Source: UBA11475 sp902486425 (lineage in GTDB: Bacteria > Bacillota > Clostridia > Christensenellales > Borkfalkiaceae). From it: a stretch of 64,000 nt of DNA. The position numbers and the translations under genes were made by a program. The stretch covers positions 124,001 to 188,000 of the forward strand of contig CABTOK010000007.1 in the NCBI GenBank assembly GCA_902486425.1, read 5' to 3'. The notes beneath the pieces were generated by a model, which saw only the letters and a program-made list of their open reading frames with translations, was not told the origin of the DNA and searched no databases. Below, in pieces: positions 8,392-16,785 of the stretch. Every line of letters begins with the position of its first letter. The first letter of the stretch is position 1.

Positions 8392-10815
8392 ATGGAAACT
8401 AAATTTACCGCAAACGAAGCCGAATCGCTTATCTCCGGCAAGCTTTCGCGCTATTACGGCGTAAGCTTTAAAGAAGCCGACAAAGAACAGATTTACAAAG
8501 CGACCGTAATGGCGGTCAAAGACATACTTTTGGAAAAGAGGGACAAGTTCAGCAAAGAATACCGCGCCCAGCACGGCAAAAGAGTGTACTATCTCTGCAT
8601 GGAATTTCTGCTCGGACAGTCTCTTAAAAACAACACCTACAATTTAGGAATACAGAACGCTATCAACGCCGCTCTCAAAAAACACGGCGCTTCGCTCGAA
8701 GAACTTTACGACATGGAACCGGACGCGGGACTCGGTAACGGCGGTCTCGGCAGACTTGCCGCGTGCTTTATGGACGCTCTTGCCTCGCAGAACTACCCCG
8801 CTATGGGATACTCTCTTCGTTACGAATACGGACTTTTCAAGCAGAAAATAGTGGACGGCTGGCAGATGGAGCTCCCCGACAACTGGCTTCCGGGTGGCGA
8901 AGTATGGCTTACTCCGAGAACGGATAAGATCTTCAAGGTAAAATTCGACGGCTGGCTCAGAGAAAACTGGACGGACGGAGGACTTAAAGTAGAACAGGTA
9001 GACGCGACCGAAATCGACGCCGTTCCGTACGATATGATGATATCGGGTAAAGACGGCAAAGCTGTCTCTGTTTTAAGACTCTGGAAAGCTCAGAGCAGCA
9101 GAAGTTTCGACATGCACACATTTTCGCAGGGCGATTATTTAAGATGTATGCAGGAAGACAACGAAGCCGAACTCATAACCAAAGTCCTGTATCCGTCGGA
9201 CAACCATTACGAAGGCAAGTCGTTAAGACTTAAGCAGCAGTACTTCCTGGTATCGGCTTCGCTTCAGAATATCCTTGCCGACCACATAAAGCGTTACGGC
9301 TCATTGGATACTATTCCCGAATATGCGGCGATTCATATAAACGATACTCACCCCGCTCTCTGCATACCCGAACTTATGCGCCTTTTGATCGACGAACACG
9401 GTTACGGATGGGATAAGGCATGGGATATAGTTACGAGAACGGTAGCTTATACCAATCATACCGTTATGAGCGAAGCTCTCGAGAAATGGAACGAAGATCT
9501 CGTTCAGAGAAGACTTCCGAGAATTTATCAGATTTTACAGGAAATCAACAAGAGATTTTGCGCAGATATATGGAATAAATATCCCGGCGACTGGGCGAGA
9601 AGCGACAGAATGTCCATATTCTCGCACGGACAGGTAAAAATGGCTAACCTTGCGGTTATAGCTTCTCACACCGTAAACGGCGTTTCGCATCTCCACAGTG
9701 AAATAATCAAGAAGAGTATATTCAAGGATTTTGCCGAACTCTGGCCGAATAAATTCACCAACGTAACGAACGGCATCGCTCACAGACGCTGGCTCTGTCA
9801 GTCCAATCCCGAGCTTTCGGCTCTTCTTACCGACTGCATAGGGGACGGGTTCGTTATGGACGCGTCTAAGCTCATCGAATTCAAAAAGTACGAAAACGAC
9901 GCCGAAGTTCTTAATAAACTGAACAAAATAAAAGATAAAAAGAAGAAGCAGTTTGCCGACTATGCGTTCAAACATCAGGGCATAATAATAGATCCGAACA
10001 CCGTTTTCGACGTTCAGGCAAAGCGTATGCACGAATACAAACGTCAGCTTCTCAATACGCTTTATATCATTTCGCTTTACAACGACCTTAAAGAAAATCC
10101 GGATATGGACGTTCTTCCAAAGACGTTTATTTTCGGCGCGAAGGCGGCTCCCGGATATTATTTTGCCAAACAGGTTATAAGACTTATCTGCGAACTCAGC
10201 GAAGATATCAGAAAAAATCCGAAAGTAAACAAAAAGTTAAACGTCGTTTATATGGAAGACTATAACGTCTCCATGGCGGAAAAGCTCATGCCTTCGACCG
10301 AAATTTCGGAACAGATCTCGCAGGCGGGCAAAGAGGCGAGCGGCACGGGCAACATGAAGTTCATGATAAACGGCGCTCTTACTATCGGCACGCTCGACGG
10401 CGCGAACGTCGAAATGAAAGAGGCGTGCGGCGACGAGAACATCTTTATATTCGGTCTCACCGCGAGCGAAGTGGACGATCTTTGGAGAAAGGGCTACTCC
10501 TCGAGCGACTATTACAGAAACAACGAAAAGCTTCAGAAGGTCGTAAAAGCTCTTAACGAAGGTTTCAACGGAGTAAAATTCGACGAAATAGCGAACTATC
10601 TCCTTTACGGAACGCCGGTTGCCGATCCTTATATGTGTCTTGCAGACTTCAATTCGTACTACGCTACTCACGTAAAGGCGGACGAAGCTTATCGAAACAG
10701 AAAGCTCTGGGCGAAGATGAGCCTTAACAACATAGCGACGGCGGGCGTGTTCTCGGCGGACAGAAGCATTAAAGAATATGCCGAAAATATCTGGCATTTA
10801 AAGCGTATAAAATAA
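8392..10815 (+). CDS. glgP: Glycogen/starch phosphorylase
   Basis: Releases glucose-1-phosphate from glycogen using phosphate and pyridoxal phosphate. The 807-residue length is standard for the family. Hallmarks are GLGNGGLGRLAACFMDALA, PDNWLPGG, INDTHPALCIPELMR, TNGIAHRRWL and the PLP-lysine block EASGTGNMKFMINGALTIGT (starting about residue 645). It begins 11 bases after glgA with a CAGGAG site. The amylase gene starts six bases after its stop. Confidence 0.96.
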   Translation: METKFTANEAESLISGKLSRYYGVSFKEADKEQIYKATVMAVKDILLEKRDKFSKEYRAQHGKRVYYLCMEFLLGQSLKNNTYNLGIQNAINAALKKHGASLEELYDMEPDAGLGNGGLGRLAACFMDALASQNYPAMGYSLRYEYGLFKQKIVDGWQMELPDNWLPGGEVWLTPRTDKIFKVKFDGWLRENWTDGGLKVEQVDATEIDAVPYDMMISGKDGKAVSVLRLWKAQSSRSFDMHTFSQGDYLRCMQEDNEAELITKVLYPSDNHYEGKSLRLKQQYFLVSASLQNILADHIKRYGSLDTIPEYAAIHINDTHPALCIPELMRLLIDEHGYGWDKAWDIVTRTVAYTNHTVMSEALEKWNEDLVQRRLPRIYQILQEINKRFCADIWNKYPGDWARSDRMSIFSHGQVKMANLAVIASHTVNGVSHLHSEIIKKSIFKDFAELWPNKFTNVTNGIAHRRWLCQSNPELSALLTDCIGDGFVMDASKLIEFKKYENDAEVLNKLNKIKDKKKKQFADYAFKHQGIIIDPNTVFDVQAKRMHEYKRQLLNTLYIISLYNDLKENPDMDVLPKTFIFGAKAAPGYYFAKQVIRLICELSEDIRKNPKVNKKLNVVYMEDYNVSMAEKLMPSTEISEQISQAGKEASGTGNMKFMINGALTIGTLDGANVEMKEACGDENIFIFGLTASEVDDLWRKGYSSSDYYRNNEKLQKVVKALNEGFNGVKFDEIANYLLYGTPVADPYMCLADFNSYYATHVKADEAYRNRKLWAKMSLNNIATAGVFSADRSIKEYAENIWHLKRIK

Positions 10816-10821
10816 TTACGG

Positions 10822-12621
10822 ATGTATAAATTCGAACCGCTCGAAAAATTTCATAAGTCCGTCCGCGGCGCGCTTAAAGAGAATGAACTTTGCGTTTTAA
10901 GAGTGAACGCGGACTCGGACGAATGTTATATAGAGATAGTTAAAGACGGAGGCAAGCCTTCGGCTTTTTCTATGCTGAAAAAGGACGGGTATTTCGAGAC
11001 CGAAGTGAAATTTCAGGAAGCGGGGTTGTATTTTTACAGGTTTTCCGCCGGCGGAATTTATATAGGAGAAACCGATAAAAAACCTTGCGTTTCGTATGAC
11101 GCGGGCTACTTTCAGCTTCTCGTGTACGACAAAGATTTCGTAACGCCCGATTTTATAAAAGGCAATATAATTTATCAGATTTTTCCGGACAGATTCGCTA
11201 TTAAAGGCGAAGTAAAACGTATAGAAGGCAGGGTTTATCATAAAGACCTTTACGAGGATCCTTATTTTATGCCCGACGAAAACGGAAAGGTCAGAAACGT
11301 GGACTTTTACGGAGGCAACCTTAAAGGAATAACCGAAAAGCTTGATTACTTAAAGTCGCTTTCGGTAGGAATAATCTATCTTAATCCTATTTTTAAGGCA
11401 AGGTCCAATCACCGCTACGATACGGGCGATTATTTTGAAATCGATCCGAATCTCGGTAACGTGGACGACCTTATAACTCTTATAAAAGAAGCGGCAAAAA
11501 GGGATATAAAGATAATTTTAGACGGCGTTTTCAGTCATACGGGGGACGACAGCAGATACTTCAATAAGTACGGGAATTACGATTCCGTCGGAGCGTATCA
11601 GAGTAAAGATTCTCCTTATTACAAGTGGTATTCGTTCGCCGAGTATCCCGATAAATACGCTTCCTGGTGGGGAATAGACGTTCTTCCCGAGACAAACGAA
11701 CTCGAACCGTCTTACCGCGAATTTATAACGGGAGAGAACGGCGTTATAGAAAGGTATCTGAAGCTCGGTATAGGCGGATGGCGGCTCGACGTCGCGGACG
11801 AACTTCCGGACGAATTTCTGGAAGCGTTGAGAGCGCGCGCCAAAACCGTTAATAAAGAAGCGGTTATAATAGGCGAAGTGTGGGAAGACGCGAGCAACAA
11901 AATAGCTTACGATAAGCGGAGAAAGTATTTTTACGGTAAAGAACTCGATTCCGTCATGAATTACGTCGCAAAGAACGCCGTCATCGACTACGTTAAAACC
12001 CGTAACGCGCAGAAATTCGTTACCGAAATGAATCTTTTGTCCGACCATTACCCGAAAGAAGCTCTGGACGCCTGCATGAACTTTTTAGGCACGCATGATA
12101 CCTGGCGGATAATATCGTCGCTTTCGGACTGCGATTTTTCGGAACTTACGAAAGAAGAACAGTCCAAGGTAAAACTTTACGGAACGGAATACGATAAGAG
12201 CGTAAAACGGCTTAAAACCGCCGCGCTCATTCTGTACACGATATGCGGTTCGCCTTCCGTTTACTACGGGGATGAAATCGGTCAGCAGGGACTCACCGAT
12301 CCGCTTAATCGCAGATTTTTCGGTGCGGGCGGAGTGAACGGCGAAATACTTTCGCATTATATTTTATTAGGTAAAATCAGAAGATTTATCCCGGCTTTAA
12401 AAGACGGCGAACTTAACTTTGTCTATTCGGACGAAGATTCCTTCGTATACGAAAGACGATCGGACGATGACGTTTGCTTTATTGCGGTAAACGGCGGTAA
12501 AAGCACCTTAAAAATTACCTTTGAAGGAACTCTTTACGACCTTGTTTCCGGCGAAAAGTATGAAAATTCATGCGAAATAAAGGCGGAAAGGAACGCTCTT
12601 TTATATAAAAAGCCGCTGTAA
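10822..12621 (+). CDS. GH13 alpha-amylase family, neopullulanase/cyclomaltodextrinase-like
   Basis: Cytoplasmic glucan hydrolase (no signal peptide). The 599 residues have an N-terminal beta-sandwich-like region (1 to about 115, CBM34-like by position), then a GH13 barrel starting IIYQIFPDRFA. Catalytic residues are visible: GWRLDVADELP (nucleophile Asp), IIGEVWEDAS (acid/base Glu) and FLGTHDTWRI (third Asp), with DGVFSHTGDDS as conserved region I. It sits six bases after glgP with only a weak ribosome site, suggesting coupled translation. A role trimming phosphorylase limit dextrins or maltodextrins fits; exact specificity cannot be read. Confidence 0.85.
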   Translation: MYKFEPLEKFHKSVRGALKENELCVLRVNADSDECYIEIVKDGGKPSAFSMLKKDGYFETEVKFQEAGLYFYRFSAGGIYIGETDKKPCVSYDAGYFQLLVYDKDFVTPDFIKGNIIYQIFPDRFAIKGEVKRIEGRVYHKDLYEDPYFMPDENGKVRNVDFYGGNLKGITEKLDYLKSLSVGIIYLNPIFKARSNHRYDTGDYFEIDPNLGNVDDLITLIKEAAKRDIKIILDGVFSHTGDDSRYFNKYGNYDSVGAYQSKDSPYYKWYSFAEYPDKYASWWGIDVLPETNELEPSYREFITGENGVIERYLKLGIGGWRLDVADELPDEFLEALRARAKTVNKEAVIIGEVWEDASNKIAYDKRRKYFYGKELDSVMNYVAKNAVIDYVKTRNAQKFVTEMNLLSDHYPKEALDACMNFLGTHDTWRIISSLSDCDFSELTKEEQSKVKLYGTEYDKSVKRLKTAALILYTICGSPSVYYGDEIGQQGLTDPLNRRFFGAGGVNGEILSHYILLGKIRRFIPALKDGELNFVYSDEDSFVYERRSDDDVCFIAVNGGKSTLKITFEGTLYDLVSGEKYENSCEIKAERNALLYKKPL

Positions 12622-12643
12622 GGGCTTAAAAATAATAAAAGGC

Positions 12644-12672
12644 TTGACTTTACGGCGAAATTTTAATATAAT
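12644..12672 (+). promoter_or_regulatory. Promoter for acpP
   Basis: TTGACT (12644-12649), 17-bp spacer, TATAAT (12667-12672), beginning 22 bases after the amylase stop and about 60 bases before the acpP start. Confidence 0.85.
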
Positions 12673-12730
12673 ATACGAGAATATAAAAACGCCCCGAAAC
12701 GGTAGACGGCGTAATTCACAGGAGGAAGCT

Positions 12731-12964
12731 ATGACTACTTTCGAAAAAGTAAGAGATATGCTCGCAAAACAACTTAACGTTCCCGCAGAATCGATTAAAG
12801 AAGATTCTAAAATAGTAGAAGATCTTAAAGCCGATTCGTTAGACGTTGTCGAAATGCTTATGAATCTCGAAGACGCGTATTCGGTATCCATTCCCGACGA
12901 CGAAGCGGTTAAAATCAAAACCGTAGGCGACGTTGTCGAAGCTATCGATAAATTAAACGCGTAA
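12731..12964 (+). CDS. acpP: Acyl carrier protein
   Basis: Carries fatty-acyl intermediates on a phosphopantetheine arm. The 77 residues start at ATG 12731, preceded by AGGAGGAAG. The modified serine is in LKADSLDVVEML, the classic DSL motif. The protein is acidic with the four-helix ACP pattern and ends VGDVVEAIDKLNA. It is monocistronic here, with its own promoter and terminator; no fab genes are near. Confidence 0.95.
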   Translation: MTTFEKVRDMLAKQLNVPAESIKEDSKIVEDLKADSLDVVEMLMNLEDAYSVSIPDDEAVKIKTVGDVVEAIDKLNA

Positions 12965-12980
12965 GCAAAATAAAAACATT

Positions 12981-13006
12981 AAAGCCGCGGTATACGCGGT
13001 TTTTTT
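12981..13006 (+). terminator. Terminator after acpP
   Basis: CCGCG (12985-12989), five-base loop, CGCGG (12995-12999), then seven T (13000-13006), extended by the AAAG before the stem. Confidence 0.85.
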
Positions 13007-13054
13007 GCGTTAAAATTTTTTGCGGTTATAACCCGTAAAACTATTTATCGTGGC

Positions 13055-13080
13055 ATAATTTCTCCGTACGGCATATAATT
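13055..13080 (+). promoter_or_regulatory. Possible mother-cell sporulation (sigma-E/K type) promoter
   Basis: ATAATT (13055-13060) and CATATAAT (13072-13079) are separated as in sigma-E promoters (ATA about 14 bases before CATA). No good sigma-A pair is seen. A hairpin GGAACGC/GCGTTCC (13087-13093 with 13117-13123) lies in the leader just before the ribosome site. Inference only. Confidence 0.35.
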
Positions 13081-13140
13081 ATGATAGGAACGCCTTATGA
13101 GTAAGAATAGACGCAAGCGTTCCGCTATAAGGAGGAAAAA

Positions 13141-13773
13141 ATGTCGTTCTTTTGTAACTTTAATTCGGATAAATGCCCCGGTCCCATAAAGGGCAATCCG
13201 CTTAACGGTCTTTGCGAAAAGGCGTGCGTCGAAGTAAATAAGGTTTTCGACGCATGTATGCAGCAGACGCAGCTTACCGGCGTCGTGCTTAATCTCGGAA
13301 ACTTTTCGACCGTTCCTACATATCCGCTTACTTTCGTCAGCGCGAGAAACACCGTCTCCAAGGGGACGGTTTCGAATCTCACGGTAACGCCCGTTCAGGG
13401 AGACAGACCTAACACTTCGAGAGTGAAGGCGGATATTATAATACCCGTTTCGGTAGCGTATACCGACGCCAACAACGTCGAAGGCACGGCAACCGCGACG
13501 ATAACGGTATCCAAGGACGTTATTTTATGCGTACCCACGCCGTCCATCATGCCGTACGATATAGAGGCGGTGGTTTCGCTCGTTTCGACGATAGGAACGT
13601 ACACCGGAGAAGCTCAGTTCACGATAGAGTGCTGTCTTACGGCGATCATGAAGGTTGTAATGAGCGTGGAACTTCTGATTCCCACGTACGGTTACGCCGT
13701 TCTGCCGCCTTGTCAGAACTATACCGAAGAAGTCTGCGCGGGATTCTTCGAACTGCCCGTTTATCCAGAATAA
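13141..13773 (+). CDS. Cysteine-containing hypothetical protein, possible spore-associated protein
   Basis: A 210-residue protein with no signal peptide and a strong AAGGAGG site. The N-terminus has scattered Cys (FFCNFNSDKCPG, NGLCEKACVEVNKVFDACMQQ). A mostly beta body follows with TATATITVSKDVILCVP, and a Cys-bearing end FTIECCLTAIMKV...LPPCQNYTEEVCAGFFELPVYPE. The xGLCEKxCVEVxKVFDxC segment resembles leaders I associate with clostridial proteins near SPOCS (DUF3794)-type spore proteins, but I cannot confirm the family. The sporulation-type promoter and the nearby yabP/yabQ support a spore role. Function otherwise unknown. Confidence 0.55.
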   Translation: MSFFCNFNSDKCPGPIKGNPLNGLCEKACVEVNKVFDACMQQTQLTGVVLNLGNFSTVPTYPLTFVSARNTVSKGTVSNLTVTPVQGDRPNTSRVKADIIIPVSVAYTDANNVEGTATATITVSKDVILCVPTPSIMPYDIEAVVSLVSTIGTYTGEAQFTIECCLTAIMKVVMSVELLIPTYGYAVLPPCQNYTEEVCAGFFELPVYPE

Positions 13774-14126
13774 ACAATAAATGCCGGGCGGACGCACGAC
13801 AGATTTATAATAAGCAGCGACGTACGGCGGAACAACACGGCAAAAATATAACGTCTGCGCGATATAAACTTAAAAATCAGAAAAGGAGCGTGAAAAACGT
13901 TCCTTTTTTTAATTATGAAAAATCTATTCTGAATTTTGTCTGTATTCTGAAAATATATTTGATAAGATACTTATAAACGTCAAAATATGCGATATTGCCG
14001 TATAAATAAAACTTACGGCAAAAACTCAAACGGATCTGAAAAGTAACGGGGAGAGAATTTCTTTTCGGCGCATTTAATAAAATTCGGGTAAAATTCATAA
14101 AAAACGGTAAAAACGCTTAATAGCCG
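13774..14126. other. Intergenic region, no gene seen
   Basis: About 350 bases between the Cys-rich protein and the phosphoesterase promoter. It holds the terminator at 13881-13910 and is otherwise AT-rich. The long + frame across 13527-13976 is out of frame with the real gene and has no family features. Confidence 0.6.
13881..13910 (+). terminator. Terminator
   Basis: AAAGGAGCGT pairs with ACGTTCCTTT (one wobble) around GAAAA, followed by a T-run to 13910. Confidence 0.85.
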
Positions 14127-14155
14127 TTGAAAATTTTTTCCGGCTATGGTAAAAT
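14127..14155 (+). promoter_or_regulatory. Promoter giving a leaderless or near-leaderless mRNA
   Basis: TTGAAA (14127-14132), 17-bp spacer, TAAAAT (14150-14155). The ATG of the phosphoesterase is at 14162, seven bases after the -10 box, so the predicted start of transcription falls on the start codon. No Shine-Dalgarno site is present. Confidence 0.6.
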
Positions 14156-14161
14156 ACAAAT

Positions 14162-14860
14162 ATGAAAATTTACGCGATAAGCGATCTGCATATTTCGACA
14201 AACACGAATAAGCCTATGGACGTATTCGGCGGCAACTGGGTGGGGTATCTCGAAAAGATATTCGCCGACTGGGAAAGAAAGGTTACCGAAAACGATCTCG
14301 TTCTGATCGGCGGAGACATAAGCTGGGCGATGAATATTGCGGACGCTGAAAAGGACCTTGAACTTTTAGAAAATCTGAAAGGCAAAAAGGTTTTTATAAA
14401 GGGCAACCACGATTACTGGTGGAGCGGAATAGGCAAAGTGCGTTCGATAATGAAGGAAAACATGTACGCCCTTCAGAACGACTGCATAAAATTCGGCGAC
14501 GTCATAATATGCGGTTCGCGTTGCTGGTCGGTTCCGGGATGCCCGGACTTTTCGGACGCGGACGAAAAGATTTATAAGCGCGAAGCCGAAAGACTGAGGC
14601 TATCTTTTAACGAAGTCGCTAAAATAAGGGAAGACGGCGACAAAGTGATAGCGCTTATTCATTATCCGCCGTTCGACGTTTTGCGCCGCCCGTCGCTTTT
14701 TACGGACATTTTCGAAGAAAATAAAGTGGACGTAGTCGTTTACGGGCATCTGCACGGCAAAAACGTAAAGGCGGACAAGCTCGTTTATAAAAACGGCATA
14801 AAATATTACCTTACGTCCTGCGATCAGGTGGACAACAAACTCACCGAGATCGTATTCTGA
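14162..14860 (+). CDS. Calcineurin-like metallophosphoesterase
   Basis: A 232-residue cytosolic phosphoesterase with the full metal-binding set: DLHIS (DxH), GGDISW (GD), GNHDYWW (GNHD), LIHYPPF and GHLHG (GHxH). The GNHDYWW form is common in small clostridial members of unknown substrate. The gene stands alone behind its own promoter and just before yabP. Substrate cannot be predicted. Confidence 0.85.
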   Translation: MKIYAISDLHISTNTNKPMDVFGGNWVGYLEKIFADWERKVTENDLVLIGGDISWAMNIADAEKDLELLENLKGKKVFIKGNHDYWWSGIGKVRSIMKENMYALQNDCIKFGDVIICGSRCWSVPGCPDFSDADEKIYKREAERLRLSFNEVAKIREDGDKVIALIHYPPFDVLRRPSLFTDIFEENKVDVVVYGHLHGKNVKADKLVYKNGIKYYLTSCDQVDNKLTEIVF

Positions 14861-14912
14861 TTTTTACATTTAACCGTATGCTGCTTATTTATACAATCGT
14901 CTCCGGATCGTT

Positions 14913-14937
14913 ATAAAAGTTTTATTTTCATATAACA
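14913..14937 (+). promoter_or_regulatory. Possible sigma-E-type promoter for yabP-yabQ
   Basis: ATA (14913-14915) and CATATAAC (14929-14936), spaced 13 bases, about 40 bases before the yabP start. This resembles mother-cell sporulation promoters. No sigma-A pair is visible. Inference. Confidence 0.35.
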
Positions 14938-14974
14938 AAGATTTCCCGCATAACATTTATAAGGGAGGCGTTAT

Positions 14975-15250
14975 ATGGAAAACGTGAATTTAACAGGGAA
15001 TACCTGTACGGAAGTTCTTACTTTAACCGCAGGGAAAAGGCTGACGATGACCTGCGTTACGGCGGTGGACGGATTTACCGATGCGAGCCTGAAACTTACC
15101 GTCGGTAAAAGGCGGGTTGCAATTTCGGGATCGGGTATAAAAATAGTGGCTTACGACAACGTAAAAGGTACGTTTACGGCGGACGGAAACTTTAACAGAA
15201 TCTCGTACGAAGGCGAAAAAACGAGCCTTGTAAAAAAACTTTTCAAATGA
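14975..15250 (+). CDS. yabP: Sporulation protein YabP family
   Basis: A 91-residue all-beta protein (NLTGNTCTEVLTLTAGKRLTMTCVTAVDGFTDASLKLTVGK..., ending SYEGEKTSLVKKLFK) with YabP/YqfC-type length and tail. In Bacillus, yabP and yabQ are mother-cell genes needed for spore cortex formation. The order yabP-yabQ-divIC here matches Bacillus and backs the call. AAGGGAGG precedes the start. The stop overlaps the yabQ start (ATGA, 15247-15250). Confidence 0.75.
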   Translation: MENVNLTGNTCTEVLTLTAGKRLTMTCVTAVDGFTDASLKLTVGKRRVAISGSGIKIVAYDNVKGTFTADGNFNRISYEGEKTSLVKKLFK

Positions 15251-15618
15251 GTTTCGAGTCGGACGGACAGTTCTTTACGTCGGCGGTTATATTTATATAT
15301 GCGTTTCTTTGGGGAACGATTTTCTTTGTAGTAAATCTTTTTTGCGATAAAACGTTGAAAAACAAAGCTTATATAATAAAGATACCGGCGTTTATGATAA
15401 TATTTTCGGCGTTCGCGGTTTTCTACTTCGCGCTGTCGGTTAGTCTTGACTTTCCGGATTTCAGATTTTACATGCCTCTTTTATGCGCGGCGGGACTTTT
15501 CGTATCGTATAAAACGCAATCCGTAATAGTTGCAAAGTCGGTCGGGATATTGTATAATATAAAAATAAAGATAAAAAATCGGCGTAAAAACGGCAAGATG
15601 CGCAAAAACGCGGGTTGA
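15247..15618 (+). CDS. yabQ: Spore cortex biosynthesis protein YabQ-like membrane protein
   Basis: A 123-residue membrane protein with about three or four hydrophobic spans (about residues 10-30, 43-65, 74-93) and a basic tail (KIKIKNRRKNGKMRKNAG). Size, topology and its four-base overlap with yabP fit YabQ, needed for cortex assembly around the forespore. Sequence conservation in this family is low, so the name rests mainly on context. Confidence 0.7.
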   Translation: MSFESDGQFFTSAVIFIYAFLWGTIFFVVNLFCDKTLKNKAYIIKIPAFMIIFSAFAVFYFALSVSLDFPDFRFYMPLLCAAGLFVSYKTQSVIVAKSVGILYNIKIKIKNRRKNGKMRKNAG

Positions 15619-15644
15619 CGTTTCAGCCGTAATAAGGATAACGT

Positions 15645-15923
15645 ATGACTGAAGAAAAACAGAAAAGGGTTACGGTTGCGGCTACGGTTGCCGCCGTCGT
15701 GCTTTTGTTTGTCGTACTTGTCGTTTTACTGTTTCAGATCGTATATATTTCGGTAAAAAAGAACGAAATAAGAAAAATCGACGAAGAAATCGCGATTTAC
15801 GAGAGAATGGTTGCGGACGGCGAGGACGAGCTGGAACTCAATAAACAACGCTGGGTTATCGAGCAGAAGGCGCGAGCCTTAGGCTACAAATATAAATACG
15901 AAGTTACGCTTCCGTGGGAGTAA
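15645..15923 (+). CDS. divIC: Septum formation initiator, DivIC/FtsB family
   Basis: A 92-residue bitopic protein: short cytoplasmic N-terminus, one transmembrane helix (about residues 9-33, AATVAAVVLLFVVLVVLLF), then an extracytoplasmic coiled coil (KKNEIRKIDEEIAIYERMVADGEDELEL) and the family-typical end EQKARALGYKYKYE. DivIC works with FtsL and DivIB at the division septum. yabQ-divIC adjacency is conserved in Bacillus. Confidence 0.8.
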   Translation: MTEEKQKRVTVAATVAAVVLLFVVLVVLLFQIVYISVKKNEIRKIDEEIAIYERMVADGEDELELNKQRWVIEQKARALGYKYKYEVTLPWE

Positions 15924-15924
15924 T

Positions 15925-16785
15925 ATGAAGGCTTTTATAGATATAGGCTCCAATTCGGTGCGTCTTATGCTTTACGAAAACGGCGTTACGACAGATAAGT
16001 TCGTTAAAGTCACAAAACTCGCGGACGGACTTTTTTCGAGCGGAACGCTTAATCCGGAAGCGATAAAAAGGACAGCCGAGGCTGTCGATTTTTATGTTAA
16101 AAAAGCCGTTTCGTCAGGTGCGGACAAGGTATACGCATTTGCCACCGCCGCCGTAAGACAGGCGAAAAACGGCAAAGAATTCTGCGACGTCGTGCTTAAA
16201 GATTCCGGAATAAAAATCGACGTCGTTTCGGGTGAAACCGAGGCGAAATTAGGTCTTACCGGAGTTCTGAAAGGAAAAGACGGGGGAATAATAGACATCG
16301 GCGGGGCAAGCTCCGAAATAGCAGTAGTAAAGAACGGCGAACTCGTCTACTCGTATTCTCTTCCGTATGGCGTGGTGAAGATAAAAGACGCCTGCGGCAA
16401 CAATTATTTTAAGACCGACGACTTTACCAAAGAAAAGATAAAGGAATACGGTTTTATCCCGAGCGGTAAATTTTACGGCATCGGGGGAACGGCTACGCAA
16501 ATCGCCGCGATCGCCCTTAAACTCGCCGTGTATGACAGAAATAAAGTAAACGGCTACGTTCTTACCGAAAACACCGTTAAAGCCGTCATAGACGAAGTAA
16601 ACGGCAAAACGACGGAAGAACTCAAAGCGGTCACGGGACTCGATCCCGCCCGCGCCGACGTTATTTTAGGCGGCGCGGTTATGCTCAAAAATATAATGGA
16701 GCGTATAGGCGTTTCGCAGATTATCGTGTCCGAAGACGATAACTTAGAGGGTTACGCAATTATCAAAGAGGAAGAAAATGAATAA
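15925..16785 (+). CDS. Ppx/GppA-family phosphatase (exopolyphosphatase-like)
   Basis: Hydrolyses polyphosphate or pppGpp in characterised relatives. The 286 residues cover the ASKHA core: FIDIGSNSVRLMLYE (phosphate 1), a middle block FATAAVRQAKN, GGIIDIGGASSEIAVV (phosphate 2) and FYGIGGTATQIAAI. There is no C-terminal HD domain, so it is the short form. It starts one base after divIC, its ribosome site lying inside the divIC end, and overlaps the next gene by eight bases. Confidence 0.85.
   Translation: MKAFIDIGSNSVRLMLYENGVTTDKFVKVTKLADGLFSSGTLNPEAIKRTAEAVDFYVKKAVSSGADKVYAFATAAVRQAKNGKEFCDVVLKDSGIKIDVVSGETEAKLGLTGVLKGKDGGIIDIGGASSEIAVVKNGELVYSYSLPYGVVKIKDACGNNYFKTDDFTKEKIKEYGFIPSGKFYGIGGTATQIAAIALKLAVYDRNKVNGYVLTENTVKAVIDEVNGKTTEELKAVTGLDPARADVILGGAVMLKNIMERIGVSQIIVSEDDNLEGYAIIKEEENE

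Noticed and set aside
13527..13976. 149-codon + frame overlapping the Cys-rich protein
   Set aside because: Out of frame with the well-supported gene, Arg/His-rich shadow, and it runs through the terminator.
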